Shown: positions 30,901-37,501 of the stretch, piece by piece
Layout: each line of letters opens with the position of its first letter
Position numbering within the stretch: position 1 is the stretch's first letter
IMG/VR virus record: IMGVR_UViG_3300017928_000005
Coordinates: 1 to 41,601 of that record
From: a virus
Length of the DNA: 41,601 bases
Reading direction: 5' to 3' (one strand)
Program-made: the position numbers and the translations under genes
The notes under the pieces: generated by a model
Database searches by the model: none
Seen by the model: only the letters and a program-made list of their open reading frames with translations
Told to the model about the DNA's origin: nothing

Positions 30901-31222
30901 CGAGCCTCCAGCCACACCCGCCACACCTCCCCCACCGCGCGTAAGTAGCGAGAATGACGTGGAGACGGACGCCGACGCGCTGTTCGAGCTGGACGAGTCC
31001 GAGTGGCGGTCGTTCACCTCGGCCCGAGGGTGGTCGGTCAAGCGCACCGGCGCGGCCCGCAGCCTGGCCAAGCCCCGCCAGGACCGGGCGCGCGCGGACG
31101 CCGTCGCGCTGGGGCGCGCCGCGGCCCAGGGGGAGGACCCGCGCGCCTGGGCGACCGAGCGCGGGTGGGACGACGCCCGGATCCGCGCGGCGTTGCGGTT
31201 CGTGCCGCCTGAGAGGGGCTAG
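27938..31222 (+). CDS. Fused primase (AEP/PrimPol-like) and DnaB-type helicase (1094 aa)
   Basis: N-terminal AEP-like primase: DFDVKR (about residues 175-180) supplies the catalytic acidic pair, SGNGRQIHVAL (about 220-230) the SxGxGxH-type motif, and DEKLSDAKRILPACGT a third motif. A zinc element CPGCGE...CHHNRCKDRGKGGF follows at about 381-410. A RecA-fold helicase domain has Walker A GTGVGKT (about 528) and Walker B LIVLDYLQII (about 652). After the helicase come a winged-helix-like segment, a long Ala/Thr/Pro linker whose DNA carries iteron-like repeats, and a basic C-terminal helical domain. It would both prime and unwind at the replication fork. An alternative GTG start is at 27935. Confidence 0.85.
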   Translation: MSDDGHEPNDPGPPDDGFVPLSAKEFQALVQGLKPRPAEAEPETDPALTHPAASSMSLEERLAAAQAEGLAPNLRRQLAFVGADERVFEFQALGVRRYPNDSFDKSRAAHARSPEDAVALCADADGWIAHGIYLLPARLRPGVETRHVAPGRWYDIPKGGGTTDSDVESRLILAVDFDVKRSSAISATEEEMQRSVRVAQSAWSFLAHHLGESSLAYLHSGNGRQIHVALDSIPANDESRRAMSGLLTGLAHLFNTDEVTVDEKLSDAKRILPACGTVKKKGAPGVDERPHRRTAIVTPEKPTRVSLEKILELARAIWEGATAEGRAAIEKAFGVKLQPPPPSVVSAIQPKPESPFAQANDVDPQQVAEWLGLYNARGEVVCPGCGETEGVSVINYGLKCHHNRCKDRGKGGFRTNIDLVMEVQHTSAKDAVVAISDRFGLNLVVGGPTHTQTATAQPSTTEQTAAAEEQQKKNLEEWFPPLGDRLRESVSRAVRRANGIEKPVPLPWDQLKEHFGGGLWPGVHVLCSGTGVGKTAAVLQVCKHAAENNVPTAYVGLEMDDMQFDLRVVGEEAHMRWSDLYTGQVNNDTLMKAATVAIDIVKKELPLHPFNRNPMEWPASKLQALAVALRQKYPEPPLSENKMTGGPGSRPLLIVLDYLQIIGPEEGEDGKYKTLDLRERIGRAAYAMREVATAHNIAILVVASVARDKYGLWPMVMNAELQWEMDGTKVVGRRVGIPDILVGLGKESGEIEYGADSVSVLSRVPDTYVDGQGESVVFVTAKGRATGARWTPMHFTGFRYEPARDGGEAVLEALQRADKGKEQKRAQKEEDKRRAEEEVAQRRASAEASREQQRTRDRDACLRVVSQYPGIGSRQLRASMAAVLGGCGKDRADDAITYCENVSHTITIDRSNPKDLKHYPAGRPAPYGEPPDGDPSTDRCVMSGPKKSPIPPMCGAPHATPGGVAEPQSATPATPAVSDGNDAGNVWREPPATPATPPPPRVSSENDVETDADALFELDESEWRSFTSARGWSVKRTGAARSLAKPRQDRARADAVALGRAAAQGEDPRAWATERGWDDARIRAALRFVPPERG
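30796..30927. repeat. Iteron-like GCCACACC repeats in the primase gene
   Basis: GCCACAC(C) occurs at 30805, 30812, 30845, 30854, 30911 and 30920, with a variant at 30835, and inverted as GTGTGGC at 30796 and 30893. The 30796-30811 pair is a perfect 16-bp palindrome, GTGTGGCGCGCCACAC. Some copies encode Ala-Thr-Pro repeats, but the first lies in another reading frame, and two copies are on the other strand. The Thr codon ACA is rare in this GC-rich genome. Selection on the DNA is therefore likely: an origin, an initiator-binding array or a recombination site. Confidence 0.55.
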
Positions 31223-31939
31223 GGCGAGCGCCCGGGCGGGAGCGTGAACTCCGCCCTGACCTCGTCGCTGAGGGTTATCCAGAGCGACGTCGAGGCGACC
31301 GGCCGGGGACCCAGCACCGGGTGCAGGTCCTCGCCGCGCACGACGGGTCGGTAGAACAGGAGCGCCACCAGCCTAGCGAGCGATGCGGACCGGTGCGAGA
31401 GGATGGCCCGCGCCGTCGCGTAGCCGGTGCGCATCACGCGCAGCTCCTGCTCGGTGAGTTGCTCGACGAACACGCGCTCGAAGGCGAGCGCTCGCTCCGG
31501 CGGCGGCGGCCACGGCGGCTCCGCACCGCCGGCCTGGACGATGGCGCGGCAGAGGGCGGCCGCCTCCATGAGGTCCTCGGACGCGGGCCCGCTGCGCGCG
31601 CGCCGCAGGACCATCATCTCGGCCGCGACGCCGCCGGAGCGCGACGACGAGGCGGCACCAGTGCGCCGCGGGCTGGGGCGCGGCCGACAGCCATGCGTTG
31701 CGCACGTGCCCGCCCCTGCCGCCGTCGCCGCTGCTGCGCACGTTGACGGAGAGGACCTCGGCGACCGCCGTGCAGTGCCAGGCCAGCAGCGCGTGGCCGG
31801 CCTCGTGGACCACCACGGAGGGGTTCACGGCCGGCGGCGGAGTCGCTGGCGGCGGGCGCGACGGGCGGAACAGCGCGACGAGGGCCGGGACGGTCGCGGT
31901 CAGCGCGGACGCGGCGAGGGCGGCGGCTAGCGGGGTCAC
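31219..31939 (-). CDS. Membrane-anchored HEAGH metallopeptidase (M41-like), frameshifted
   Basis: GTG 31939 overlaps the upstream stop. A TM helix (PLAAALAASALTATVPAL) is followed by VVVHEAGHALLAWHC (HEAGH at residues 45-49), the zinc site of FtsH-type M41 peptidases. The frame then degenerates at about 31630-31642. Shifting frame there gives SGGVAAEMMVLRRARSGPAS, the conserved GGxAAE segment of M41, and a plausible C-terminus to 31219. Two pieces of one peptidase, separated by one missing base: sequencing indel, programmed shift or decay. Substrate unknown. The AAA domain of FtsH is absent. Confidence 0.65.
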
Positions 31940-32355
31940 TGCAGGACGCCGGCGACTCGCAGGACGTCGCGCGCGCGCTCGTAGGAGCCGGGCGCGTTCC
32001 ACAGGCGACTCAACCCAGACGGGTGTGGGAGCGTGACGTAGCGGAGGAACCCGACGTACTGCGTGAACGGCCGGAACGAGAAGCCGAACGCGCCCGTGAC
32101 CCTCGCCCCGAGCATGACGACGACGCCGCCCTGGTGGGACTGCTCGATCTCGGCAGACCTGAGTCGGGCCTCCTTGATACGCCACCGCGTGGCGCAGAGG
32201 TTCACCCGCTCGAAGCGGTCGAGGTACTCGCGGTCGGTGAGCCCCATGATCTTCTCGCAGAGCCGGTGCCCCGCGCAGCCGCGAGGGTAGGGGTAGAGCG
32301 CGTAGTCCGGGTCGCCGCCGTACGGGTTCGCCTCGCCGACGAGCAGCGGCTTCAT
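31936..32355 (-). CDS. Uracil-DNA-glycosylase-fold protein (139 aa)
   Basis: VGEANPYGG near residue 6 corresponds to the phosphate-binding loop motif region of the UDG superfamily (GQDPYH in classic UDG), and PHPSGLSRLWN at about residues 110-120 is the C-terminal HPS-type motif. GCAGHRLCEKIMG matches the helix between. It lacks the strict catalytic Asp-His of family 1, so it may be a divergent glycosylase or a non-catalytic member. ATG 32355 overlaps the previous stop. Base-excision function is inference. Confidence 0.7.
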   Translation of the reverse strand: MKPLLVGEANPYGGDPDYALYPYPRGCAGHRLCEKIMGLTDREYLDRFERVNLCATRWRIKEARLRSAEIEQSHQGGVVVMLGARVTGAFGFSFRPFTQYVGFLRYVTLPHPSGLSRLWNAPGSYERARDVLRVAGVLQ

Positions 32356-32690
32356 CACGTCCGTCTCGTGTGACCGCAGCTCTCGCACCGACCGTCCTCG
32401 CCGACGCTCCACTTAGCGCGCTCCTCCTCGGTGCAGTCGCAGAACAGCTCGGGGGCCGGCGCCTCGTCGACCAGCCACACGACGGTCTCTACCGAACCGC
32501 CGTCGGAGTCGAACTGCGCCTCGTGGTCCACGCCCGACACGACGCCGCAGAACGGGTGGTGCTTGCCCGGGTTGACGCGCGGGTGCCATAGCGTGAACCG
32601 GTCGCCGACGCGCGGCAGATAATCGGCGTGGAACTCGCCGAGGTCCTCGCCCTCGTCGTTGTTCGGGACCTTGATGGTGTAGCTAGGCAT
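32355..32690 (-). CDS. Hypothetical protein (111 aa) with C-terminal Cys cluster
   Basis: Strand-rich N-terminal part (YTIKVPNNDEGEDLGEFHAD, RVGDRFTLWHP, VVSGVDHEAQFDS) followed by a C-terminal LFCDCTEEE and CESCGHTRR pair that could bind zinc. The ATG at 32690 has GGAGGAGAG upstream within the HNH gene. No family recognised. Confidence 0.65.
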   Translation of the reverse strand: MPSYTIKVPNNDEGEDLGEFHADYLPRVGDRFTLWHPRVNPGKHHPFCGVVSGVDHEAQFDSDGGSVETVVWLVDEAPAPELFCDCTEEERAKWSVGEDGRCESCGHTRRT

Positions 32691-33162
32691 GCTCTTCTCT
32701 CCTCCAGTCCTTCCTCCGCAGCCCGCGGACGATCCGGCTCACGCTGGACCGGTGCAGGCCCGTCTCCCTGGCGATGCGCGTGAAGCTCATCGTCCCGGCC
32801 AGCGCCAGGACGCGCTCCACGTGGTCGGTCCGGCGGTGGCCGGTGAAGCGGCTGGGCGCGGTGCCGTGGACCTTCTTGTCCGCCTCGTTGTGCTCCTTGA
32901 GCTTCCACTCGAGGTTGTCGAGCTGGTTGTTGCCCTTGCGGCCGTCCTTGTGCGCCGCCTCGTGGCGTGGCGACGGCGCGGGCCCGACGAACGCCTCGAG
33001 CACGGCCTTGTGCACGAGCAGCACGCGCGGCGTCTTGACGCGGGCGTAGCCGCTGTCGCTCAGGTGCGGCTTGAGCACGCGCCCGCCTCGCCGGACGCGA
33101 CCCTCGCTCGACACCTCGTAGCGTGGGTCGAGGCGCGCGGGGAGCCACCGCTCGGCGGTCAC
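32683..33162 (-). CDS. NUMOD4/HNH endonuclease with C-terminal HTH (159 aa)
   Basis: Begins with the NUMOD4-type segment (RYEVSSEGRVRRGGRVLKPH), continues to a VHKAVLEAFVGP core and the HNH motif region (HEAAHKDGRKGNNQLDNLEW), then a C-terminal helix-turn-helix, SFTRIARETGLHRSSVSRIV. This domain order is that of free-standing homing endonucleases found in phages. It cuts DNA at a specific target via the HTH. Start GTG 33162 overlaps the upstream stop; it is embedded in a replication operon. Confidence 0.88.
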   Translation of the reverse strand: MTAERWLPARLDPRYEVSSEGRVRRGGRVLKPHLSDSGYARVKTPRVLLVHKAVLEAFVGPAPSPRHEAAHKDGRKGNNQLDNLEWKLKEHNEADKKVHGTAPSRFTGHRRTDHVERVLALAGTMSFTRIARETGLHRSSVSRIVRGLRRKDWRREEHA

Positions 33163-33563
33163 TCCGAAGGCTCCAGGTGCTTGCCTATCTGTTCACACGC
33201 GGGGCAGGCGCGCCCTGGGGGGCACCTACCCTCCCTCATCTTCCTGTCGCCCCACATGACCACCTTTGGCGCTTCAGGACGGAAGGCGGCGTCCGCGTTG
33301 TCGCCAGACGCCTGGAGGGCCGCCTTGCCGATGCGGATCACGGCGCGCAGCGCGTCGCCGGCCTCGTCCTTGTACCGGTCGTCGTCCCAGGCGTAGGGGC
33401 CGCGACCCTCGGTGACCCACATGCGCGAGGCGGCCTCCCGCACCATGCGGTCGATCGCCTCGGCGAGGCCGGTGCGGTCTCGGTGGATGAGACCCCTCAG
33501 TCGCTCGACCTCGATGCGTTGGCCCTCACGCTCTGCGTGGGTAGTCAGGAAAAAGTCTTTCAT
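33159..33563 (-). CDS. Hypothetical protein (134 aa)
   Basis: ATG 33563 overlaps the helicase stop (TGATGA). Charged, helical N-terminal half (TTHAEREGQRIEVERLRGLI, LAEAIDRMVREAAS), a RVGK-type middle and a C-terminal zinc pair, PGRACPACEQIG. Its coupling to the helicase suggests a replication accessory role, but there is no family evidence. Confidence 0.6.
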   Translation of the reverse strand: MKDFFLTTHAEREGQRIEVERLRGLIHRDRTGLAEAIDRMVREAASRMWVTEGRGPYAWDDDRYKDEAGDALRAVIRIGKAALQASGDNADAAFRPEAPKVVMWGDRKMREGRCPPGRACPACEQIGKHLEPSE

Positions 33564-35338
33564 CACCCGATCCCCTCGTCCTCTAGCCAGTCGGAGAACC
33601 CGCTGTCCTCGTACTGCGGCGAGTCGTAGGACGGCCCGTCGTCGACGGGCACGTCGTCGACCGGCCTGTCGTCCATCGACGCGTCGAACGCCTCCACGGT
33701 GCGCTCCATCGCGGCCTGCACCTCGGACACCTCCTCGGCGGCCGCCGCCTCGCTCAGCGCCTGCTCCTCTCGCTGCGCCTGCTCCTCTCGCTCCGCCTTG
33801 CGCCGGAGGCGCCGCGCCAGCAGCTCCTGCCATAGCCCGTCGGTCGCGAAGTCGTTCTTTATCTTCTCCGACCAGTGCCGCGGGGGCCACGCGCCGTAGT
33901 GCTCCTTGAAGAGCGCGCTCGCGAACCCCGGCTTGAACCCCTTGGACTTCGCCGTCACGACCTGCCGCCAGAAGAACGCCCACTTGAGCGCCTCGGGCTC
34001 GGTCTGGCGCTCCCTCAGCTCCGCACTGGCGTCCTCCGACAGGTCGGGCGCCCCGCGCGGCAGCTCCGCGCCGCAGTGCGGGCAGACGGTCTTGCCCAGC
34101 TCGACGTAGGCGCCGCACGCGGGGCACTTGCGCATCGGCGCCTGCCCCTTGGCCCGCTTCGGGCGCTCGGTGAGCGACCACTGCACGTCCTCGAACGGGC
34201 AGCCGAGCCGGTCGAAGTTGCCGGCGTGGTCGAGCAGGAGCGGCACGACTCGGTTCCACGGGCGCATCTCGCGCCCCACCGTCTGGCGCCAGAGGGTGAC
34301 GCTCTGGGTGGGCCGCGCGTGCACGACGCACTTGATCGCCGGCACGTCGAGACCCTCGACGGCGACCAGGCAGTTGGTGACCAGCTCCAGCCGCCCGGAC
34401 GCGAGGTCTCGCAGCATCGCCTCGCGGTGGCTCTCCGGCGTGTCGCCGTCGAGGTGCGCGACGCGGACGCCGGCCAGCTCGAACCGGCCGGCGAGCGACA
34501 GCGAGTGCTCGACGTTCACGGCGAAGAGGATCGTCCGCCGGCGATCGCCCTCGACGAGCTTCTGCGGGACGCGCGCGCCCGCATCGGTGAAGACCGGGTG
34601 CAGGTGCGCGCGCCGCAGCCAGTGCTCGACGACGTTGCCCTCCAGCCGCGAGGTGCGCACGACGTCGCCGAGCTGGCCCTCGTCGAAGTCCGCGCCGGAC
34701 TTCCTTACCTTCGAGACGTCGGGCTGCTCGCTGCCTGCGAAGCAGTCCGGCGCGACGAGCCAGTCGGGGTGCTTGAGCAGCTCCCCGTAGGTCGCGACCT
34801 GCACCAGCTCCTGGAACAGCTCGCCGCCGAGCGGGCGGCCGTCCAGGCGCACCGGCGTGGCGGTGAAGCCGATCACGATCGCGTCCGGGTACGCCTTCAG
34901 CAGCTCCACGTACGAGTCGCTCGCGGCCCGGTGGGCCTCGTCCACGATGATGATGACCTGCTTGCCGAGGAACGGCTTGTCGCGCCGCGCGAGCGTGGAG
35001 ATGCTGGCCACCTGCACCGAGGCCGACGGGTCGTAGCGCGCGTCGGCGCCGCGGATGACTCCGACGTGGGTGATGCCCTGGTCGGCGAGCTGGCGCACGC
35101 ACTGGTCGATGATCTCCTTGCGGTGCGCGACGAACAGGACCGGCAGCGTCGCGGTCCGGATGATGTTCGCCAGGATGAACATCTTGCCGCTGCCGGTGGG
35201 GCTCACGCAGAGCAGGCGCGTCACGCCCATCAGCACCTTCGCGCGCACCGAGACGATCGCGCGCGACTGGTAGGGTCGCAACTTCTTGGACAGCGCGGCG
35301 GCCGAGAGCGCGGGCGACTCGAAGAGCGGCAGCGTCAC
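33563..35338 (-). CDS. SF2 helicase (DEAH-box) with zinc ribbon (591 aa)
   Basis: GTG 35338 overlaps the upstream stop. Motif I is SPTGSGKM (49-53, with Met replacing the usual Thr), motif II DEAH (133-136), motif III GFTATP, motif VI QTVGREMRP. A zinc ribbon CPACGAYVELGKTVCPHCG follows the helicase core, then a 150-residue charged, glutamate- and aspartate-rich tail (DDRPVDDVPVDDG). Likely a DNA helicase acting in phage replication or recombination. The GSGKM substitution is unusual: motif I keeps the Lys but not the Thr/Ser that helps bind magnesium. Confidence 0.88.
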   Translation of the reverse strand: MTLPLFESPALSAAALSKKLRPYQSRAIVSVRAKVLMGVTRLLCVSPTGSGKMFILANIIRTATLPVLFVAHRKEIIDQCVRQLADQGITHVGVIRGADARYDPSASVQVASISTLARRDKPFLGKQVIIIVDEAHRAASDSYVELLKAYPDAIVIGFTATPVRLDGRPLGGELFQELVQVATYGELLKHPDWLVAPDCFAGSEQPDVSKVRKSGADFDEGQLGDVVRTSRLEGNVVEHWLRRAHLHPVFTDAGARVPQKLVEGDRRRTILFAVNVEHSLSLAGRFELAGVRVAHLDGDTPESHREAMLRDLASGRLELVTNCLVAVEGLDVPAIKCVVHARPTQSVTLWRQTVGREMRPWNRVVPLLLDHAGNFDRLGCPFEDVQWSLTERPKRAKGQAPMRKCPACGAYVELGKTVCPHCGAELPRGAPDLSEDASAELRERQTEPEALKWAFFWRQVVTAKSKGFKPGFASALFKEHYGAWPPRHWSEKIKNDFATDGLWQELLARRLRRKAEREEQAQREEQALSEAAAAEEVSEVQAAMERTVEAFDASMDDRPVDDVPVDDGPSYDSPQYEDSGFSDWLEDEGIG

Positions 35339-35577
35339 GTCGCCACCGCGACGACGTCGAGGATCTTGCCCATGATGCGCGAGGCCGTCTTGGCCCGCAT
35401 GCGCCGGCCCGGCTTGAGCAGCCGGCGCACCGTCGACTCGTGCTCGCCGATGCGCTTGCAGAGCGTCCCGAACGGGATCCCCCCTGATCCGCCGCACACC
35501 CTGCACGGGTCGGCCCAGCCGCCCGGGCGGTGGACCAGTCCGCGGACGCAGCCGGGCGCGTCGCAGGCGACGATCAC
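35335..35577 (-). CDS. Small HTH protein with Cys-pair (80 aa)
   Basis: GTG 35577 overlaps the upstream stop (GTGA). An N-terminal Cys cluster (CDAPGC, CRVCGGSG) precedes a helix-turn-helix of phage type (FGTLCKRIGEHESTVRRLL, where the second helix follows a GEHES turn) and a C-terminal helix (AKTASRIMGKIL). Likely a small regulator or an accessory to the helicase operon. Coupled with the ribbon-helix-helix gene, suggesting joint control of the replication operon. Confidence 0.6.
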   Translation of the reverse strand: MIVACDAPGCVRGLVHRPGGWADPCRVCGGSGGIPFGTLCKRIGEHESTVRRLLKPGRRMRAKTASRIMGKILDVVAVAT

Positions 35578-35738
35578 GCGCGTCCCTGGAGCAGCGTCCT
35601 CGCTACCGCGCTCACGTTCACCGGCATCCCGGTCCGCTTGCTCTGCTTTTCCGCGAGCTTCTCCAGTTTCTCGAGCAGCCGCTGCGGCACGCGCAGCCCG
35701 AGGTAGACCATCCGATCCTTCTTCTTGTCGACGGGCAT
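35574..35738 (-). CDS. Ribbon-helix-helix regulator (54 aa)
   Basis: The segment VYLGLRVPQRLLEKLEKLAE, then KQSKRTGMPVNVSAVARTLL, is a clear strand-helix-helix of the CopG/Arc kind. ATG 35738 lies at the edge of the divergent 35739-35842 region, so it is positioned to autoregulate both operons. Basic throughout. High likelihood of DNA binding; the target is inference. Confidence 0.75.
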   Translation of the reverse strand: MPVDKKKDRMVYLGLRVPQRLLEKLEKLAEKQSKRTGMPVNVSAVARTLLQGRA

Positions 35739-35842
35739 GTTGAACACCGATAACACAAAATGGCTTGCTGTGCTCGAAAGAGCGGCGTACGTTGCGGCCA
35801 GTTGGGTTTGGTCTGAGTCGGTTTTGACAGTGGAGGTCTCGG
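35739..35842. promoter_or_regulatory. Divergent promoter region of the two replication operons
   Basis: Rightward promoter candidate: TTGCTG (35765-35770), 17-base spacer, TACGTT (35788-35793). Read leftward, the 25 bases before ATG 35738 contain TTTTGTGTTATCGGTG, a run with a TGTTAT -10 candidate. The plus strand has a direct repeat of AACAC (in GAACACCGATAACAC) about 9 bases apart, a plausible operator for the adjacent ribbon-helix-helix protein. No terminator is visible. Confidence 0.5.
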
Positions 35843-36196
35843 ATGTCGGACGGCAAGAGCGCCGCGCCAGCGGGCAGCGGCGCGCCTTCGGGGAAGCGCG
35901 ACTGGGGTAAGTGGCGCGACTACCGCGCGACGTTCTCAGATCGCTCCGACGCGGAGCTGGTGGCGTGCGGGACGTGCGGTCGCCCGTGCGACAAGGTCGG
36001 CTCGAAGCACCCGCGCTGCGACGGGTGCTGGGAGGTAGAGCACCGGCTAGATTCGTATCTGCGCGACGGCGGGGACGCAGCGGCTGCCGTCCTGATCGAT
36101 GCTCTATCGGGGACTTCTCCACCGTCGGACGGGCCGTGCGGAGAGTGTGGTCACCCGCATCCTCTCCTCCACATCAAGTACAGGAGCGCGTCGTGA
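35843..36196 (+). CDS. Hypothetical protein with Cys clusters (117 aa)
   Basis: ATG 35843 has GGAGG upstream. After a Gly/Ser-rich start, WGKWRDYRATFSDRSDAE leads to CGTCGRPCDKVGSKHPRCDGC, a multi-Cys zinc-like cluster, and a final CGECGHPHPLLH. Likely a small zinc-binding protein. It is the first gene of the rightward operon, coupled to the exonuclease (GTGA). Confidence 0.65.
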   Translation: MSDGKSAAPAGSGAPSGKRDWGKWRDYRATFSDRSDAELVACGTCGRPCDKVGSKHPRCDGCWEVEHRLDSYLRDGGDAAAAVLIDALSGTSPPSDGPCGECGHPHPLLHIKYRSAS

Positions 36197-36876
36197 GGCG
36201 CGCCCTGCTGCTCGACACGGAGACGACCTCGATCAGCCCGCAGGACGGTAAGGTCGTCGAGGTGGCGGCGTGCCTGTACGACCTAGAGCTGGGCTGCCCG
36301 CTCGAGAGCTACGCGTCGCTCATCAGGTCCCCGGACAACGCCGGCGAGAGGCACAACCGCATCCCGGCGGCGGCGCTCGCGGACGCCAACCACGGCATCG
36401 AGGTGTGGCGGCGCGTCGCGGAGCTGTCGCAGACGGCGGACGTCGTCGCCGCGCACAACGCTGAGTTCGACCGGTCGTTCGTGCGCGCGGCCGGCGTCGC
36501 TTCGCTGGCGGACCGCGCGTGGGTCTGCACGATGGACGACTTCGAGTGGGACTCGGGCAGCAAGAAGCTCGTCGAGATCGCGCTCGGCTACGGCCTGGGC
36601 GTCGCGAGCGCGCACCGCGCGCTCACCGACGTCGACACGATGGCCCGCATCCTCACGCGGGTGAAGGAGATGGGCGGCGACCTGCCGGCGCTCTTCCGCC
36701 GCGCGGCGCGCCCGAAGGCTCTCTTCTACGCGATGGTCTCGTACGAGCGGCGGCAGGTCGCCAAGGACCACGGCTTCCGGTGGGACGAGGCCAAGCACGG
36801 CAAGAACTGGTTCCGGCACATGGTGCCAGAGGACGCGGCGGCGCTGCCGTTTTCGGTGAGGATGGTCTCCACATGA
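36193..36876 (+). CDS. DnaQ-like 3'-5' exonuclease (DEDDh, 227 aa)
   Basis: Catalytic residues in order: DTE (residues 8-10), HNAEFD (88-93) and H141...D146 (HRALTDVD). This is the DEDDh exonuclease fold of the DnaQ/RNase T superfamily. It would provide proofreading or DNA trimming in replication. The C-terminal 60 residues (ALFYAMVSYERRQVAKD) are extra. GTG 36193 overlaps the upstream stop and ends at an ATGA overlap. Confidence 0.9.
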   Translation: MRRALLLDTETTSISPQDGKVVEVAACLYDLELGCPLESYASLIRSPDNAGERHNRIPAAALADANHGIEVWRRVAELSQTADVVAAHNAEFDRSFVRAAGVASLADRAWVCTMDDFEWDSGSKKLVEIALGYGLGVASAHRALTDVDTMARILTRVKEMGGDLPALFRRAARPKALFYAMVSYERRQVAKDHGFRWDEAKHGKNWFRHMVPEDAAALPFSVRMVST

Positions 36877-37325
36877 ACCGGGCGGACGAGTGGATCGCCG
36901 AGAACCTCACCGTCGAGGCGAGCGCCGGACCGACGGTCCGGCGCAACGTGCTCGAGGCGGCGGTCGCCAAGCTCCTCGCGGAGCGGGACGTCGACGTAGA
37001 GAAGTGGCAGGCGTACGAGCGAGACTACGTCTTGCCGTGCTTCAAGTGGGCCGAGGAGTCAGGGTTCGACCTCCGCAAGGCCGTAGCCGAGAATCCAGGT
37101 CGCAACTGCGTAGACCTGCTGGTCCGGTGGCTACAGTCCAGGGCGCGCGCCGCGGCGGCGTACGCCGAGACCGTCGACGGCGTGCGCGAGGCGCTCGGCC
37201 AGGAGGCGACGCACTACCAGGTCGTCGCCGGGGACGTGGAGGAGCTGGTCAAGGCGGTCGAACTCTGCGCGAGCGACGGCGGCTGCCGGGCGATGACCGT
37301 GCTCCGGAAGTTGAGGGAGCGATGA
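36873..37325 (+). CDS. Hypothetical helical protein (150 aa)
   Basis: ATG 36873 overlaps the exonuclease stop (ATGA). Long helical segments (RRNVLEAAVAKLLAERDV, AYAETVDGVREALGQEA) and a C-terminal LCASDGGCRAMTVLRK. No recognised family. Position between exonuclease and nuclease genes suggests a replication accessory role, by context only. Confidence 0.65.
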   Translation: MNRADEWIAENLTVEASAGPTVRRNVLEAAVAKLLAERDVDVEKWQAYERDYVLPCFKWAEESGFDLRKAVAENPGRNCVDLLVRWLQSRARAAAAYAETVDGVREALGQEATHYQVVAGDVEELVKAVELCASDGGCRAMTVLRKLRER

Positions 37326-37501
37326 CGAGGCGCGCGAGAGTGGGGAAGGTCCCGAGCGTCCTCTACGTGGTGTGCTCCACGCCGGGCAACCCGCACGCTG
37401 CCGGTCCGCTGGAGGTGTTCACGCGAAAGCGGGACGCGCAGCGGGCGAGCCGCTGGGGAGACCAGCGACTCGTGGAGTTCGTGCCGAGGGGTCACGGCTG
37501 A
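37322..37501 (+). CDS. Small hypothetical protein (59 aa)
   Basis: ATG 37322 overlaps the upstream stop, and its TGA at 37499-37501 overlaps the ATG of the permuted nuclease gene. Basic N-terminus (MTRRARVGKVPSVLYVVC) and mixed rest. Short, no family recognised, possibly expressed to couple translation of the nuclease. Confidence 0.55.
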   Translation: MTRRARVGKVPSVLYVVCSTPGNPHAAGPLEVFTRKRDAQRASRWGDQRLVEFVPRGHG

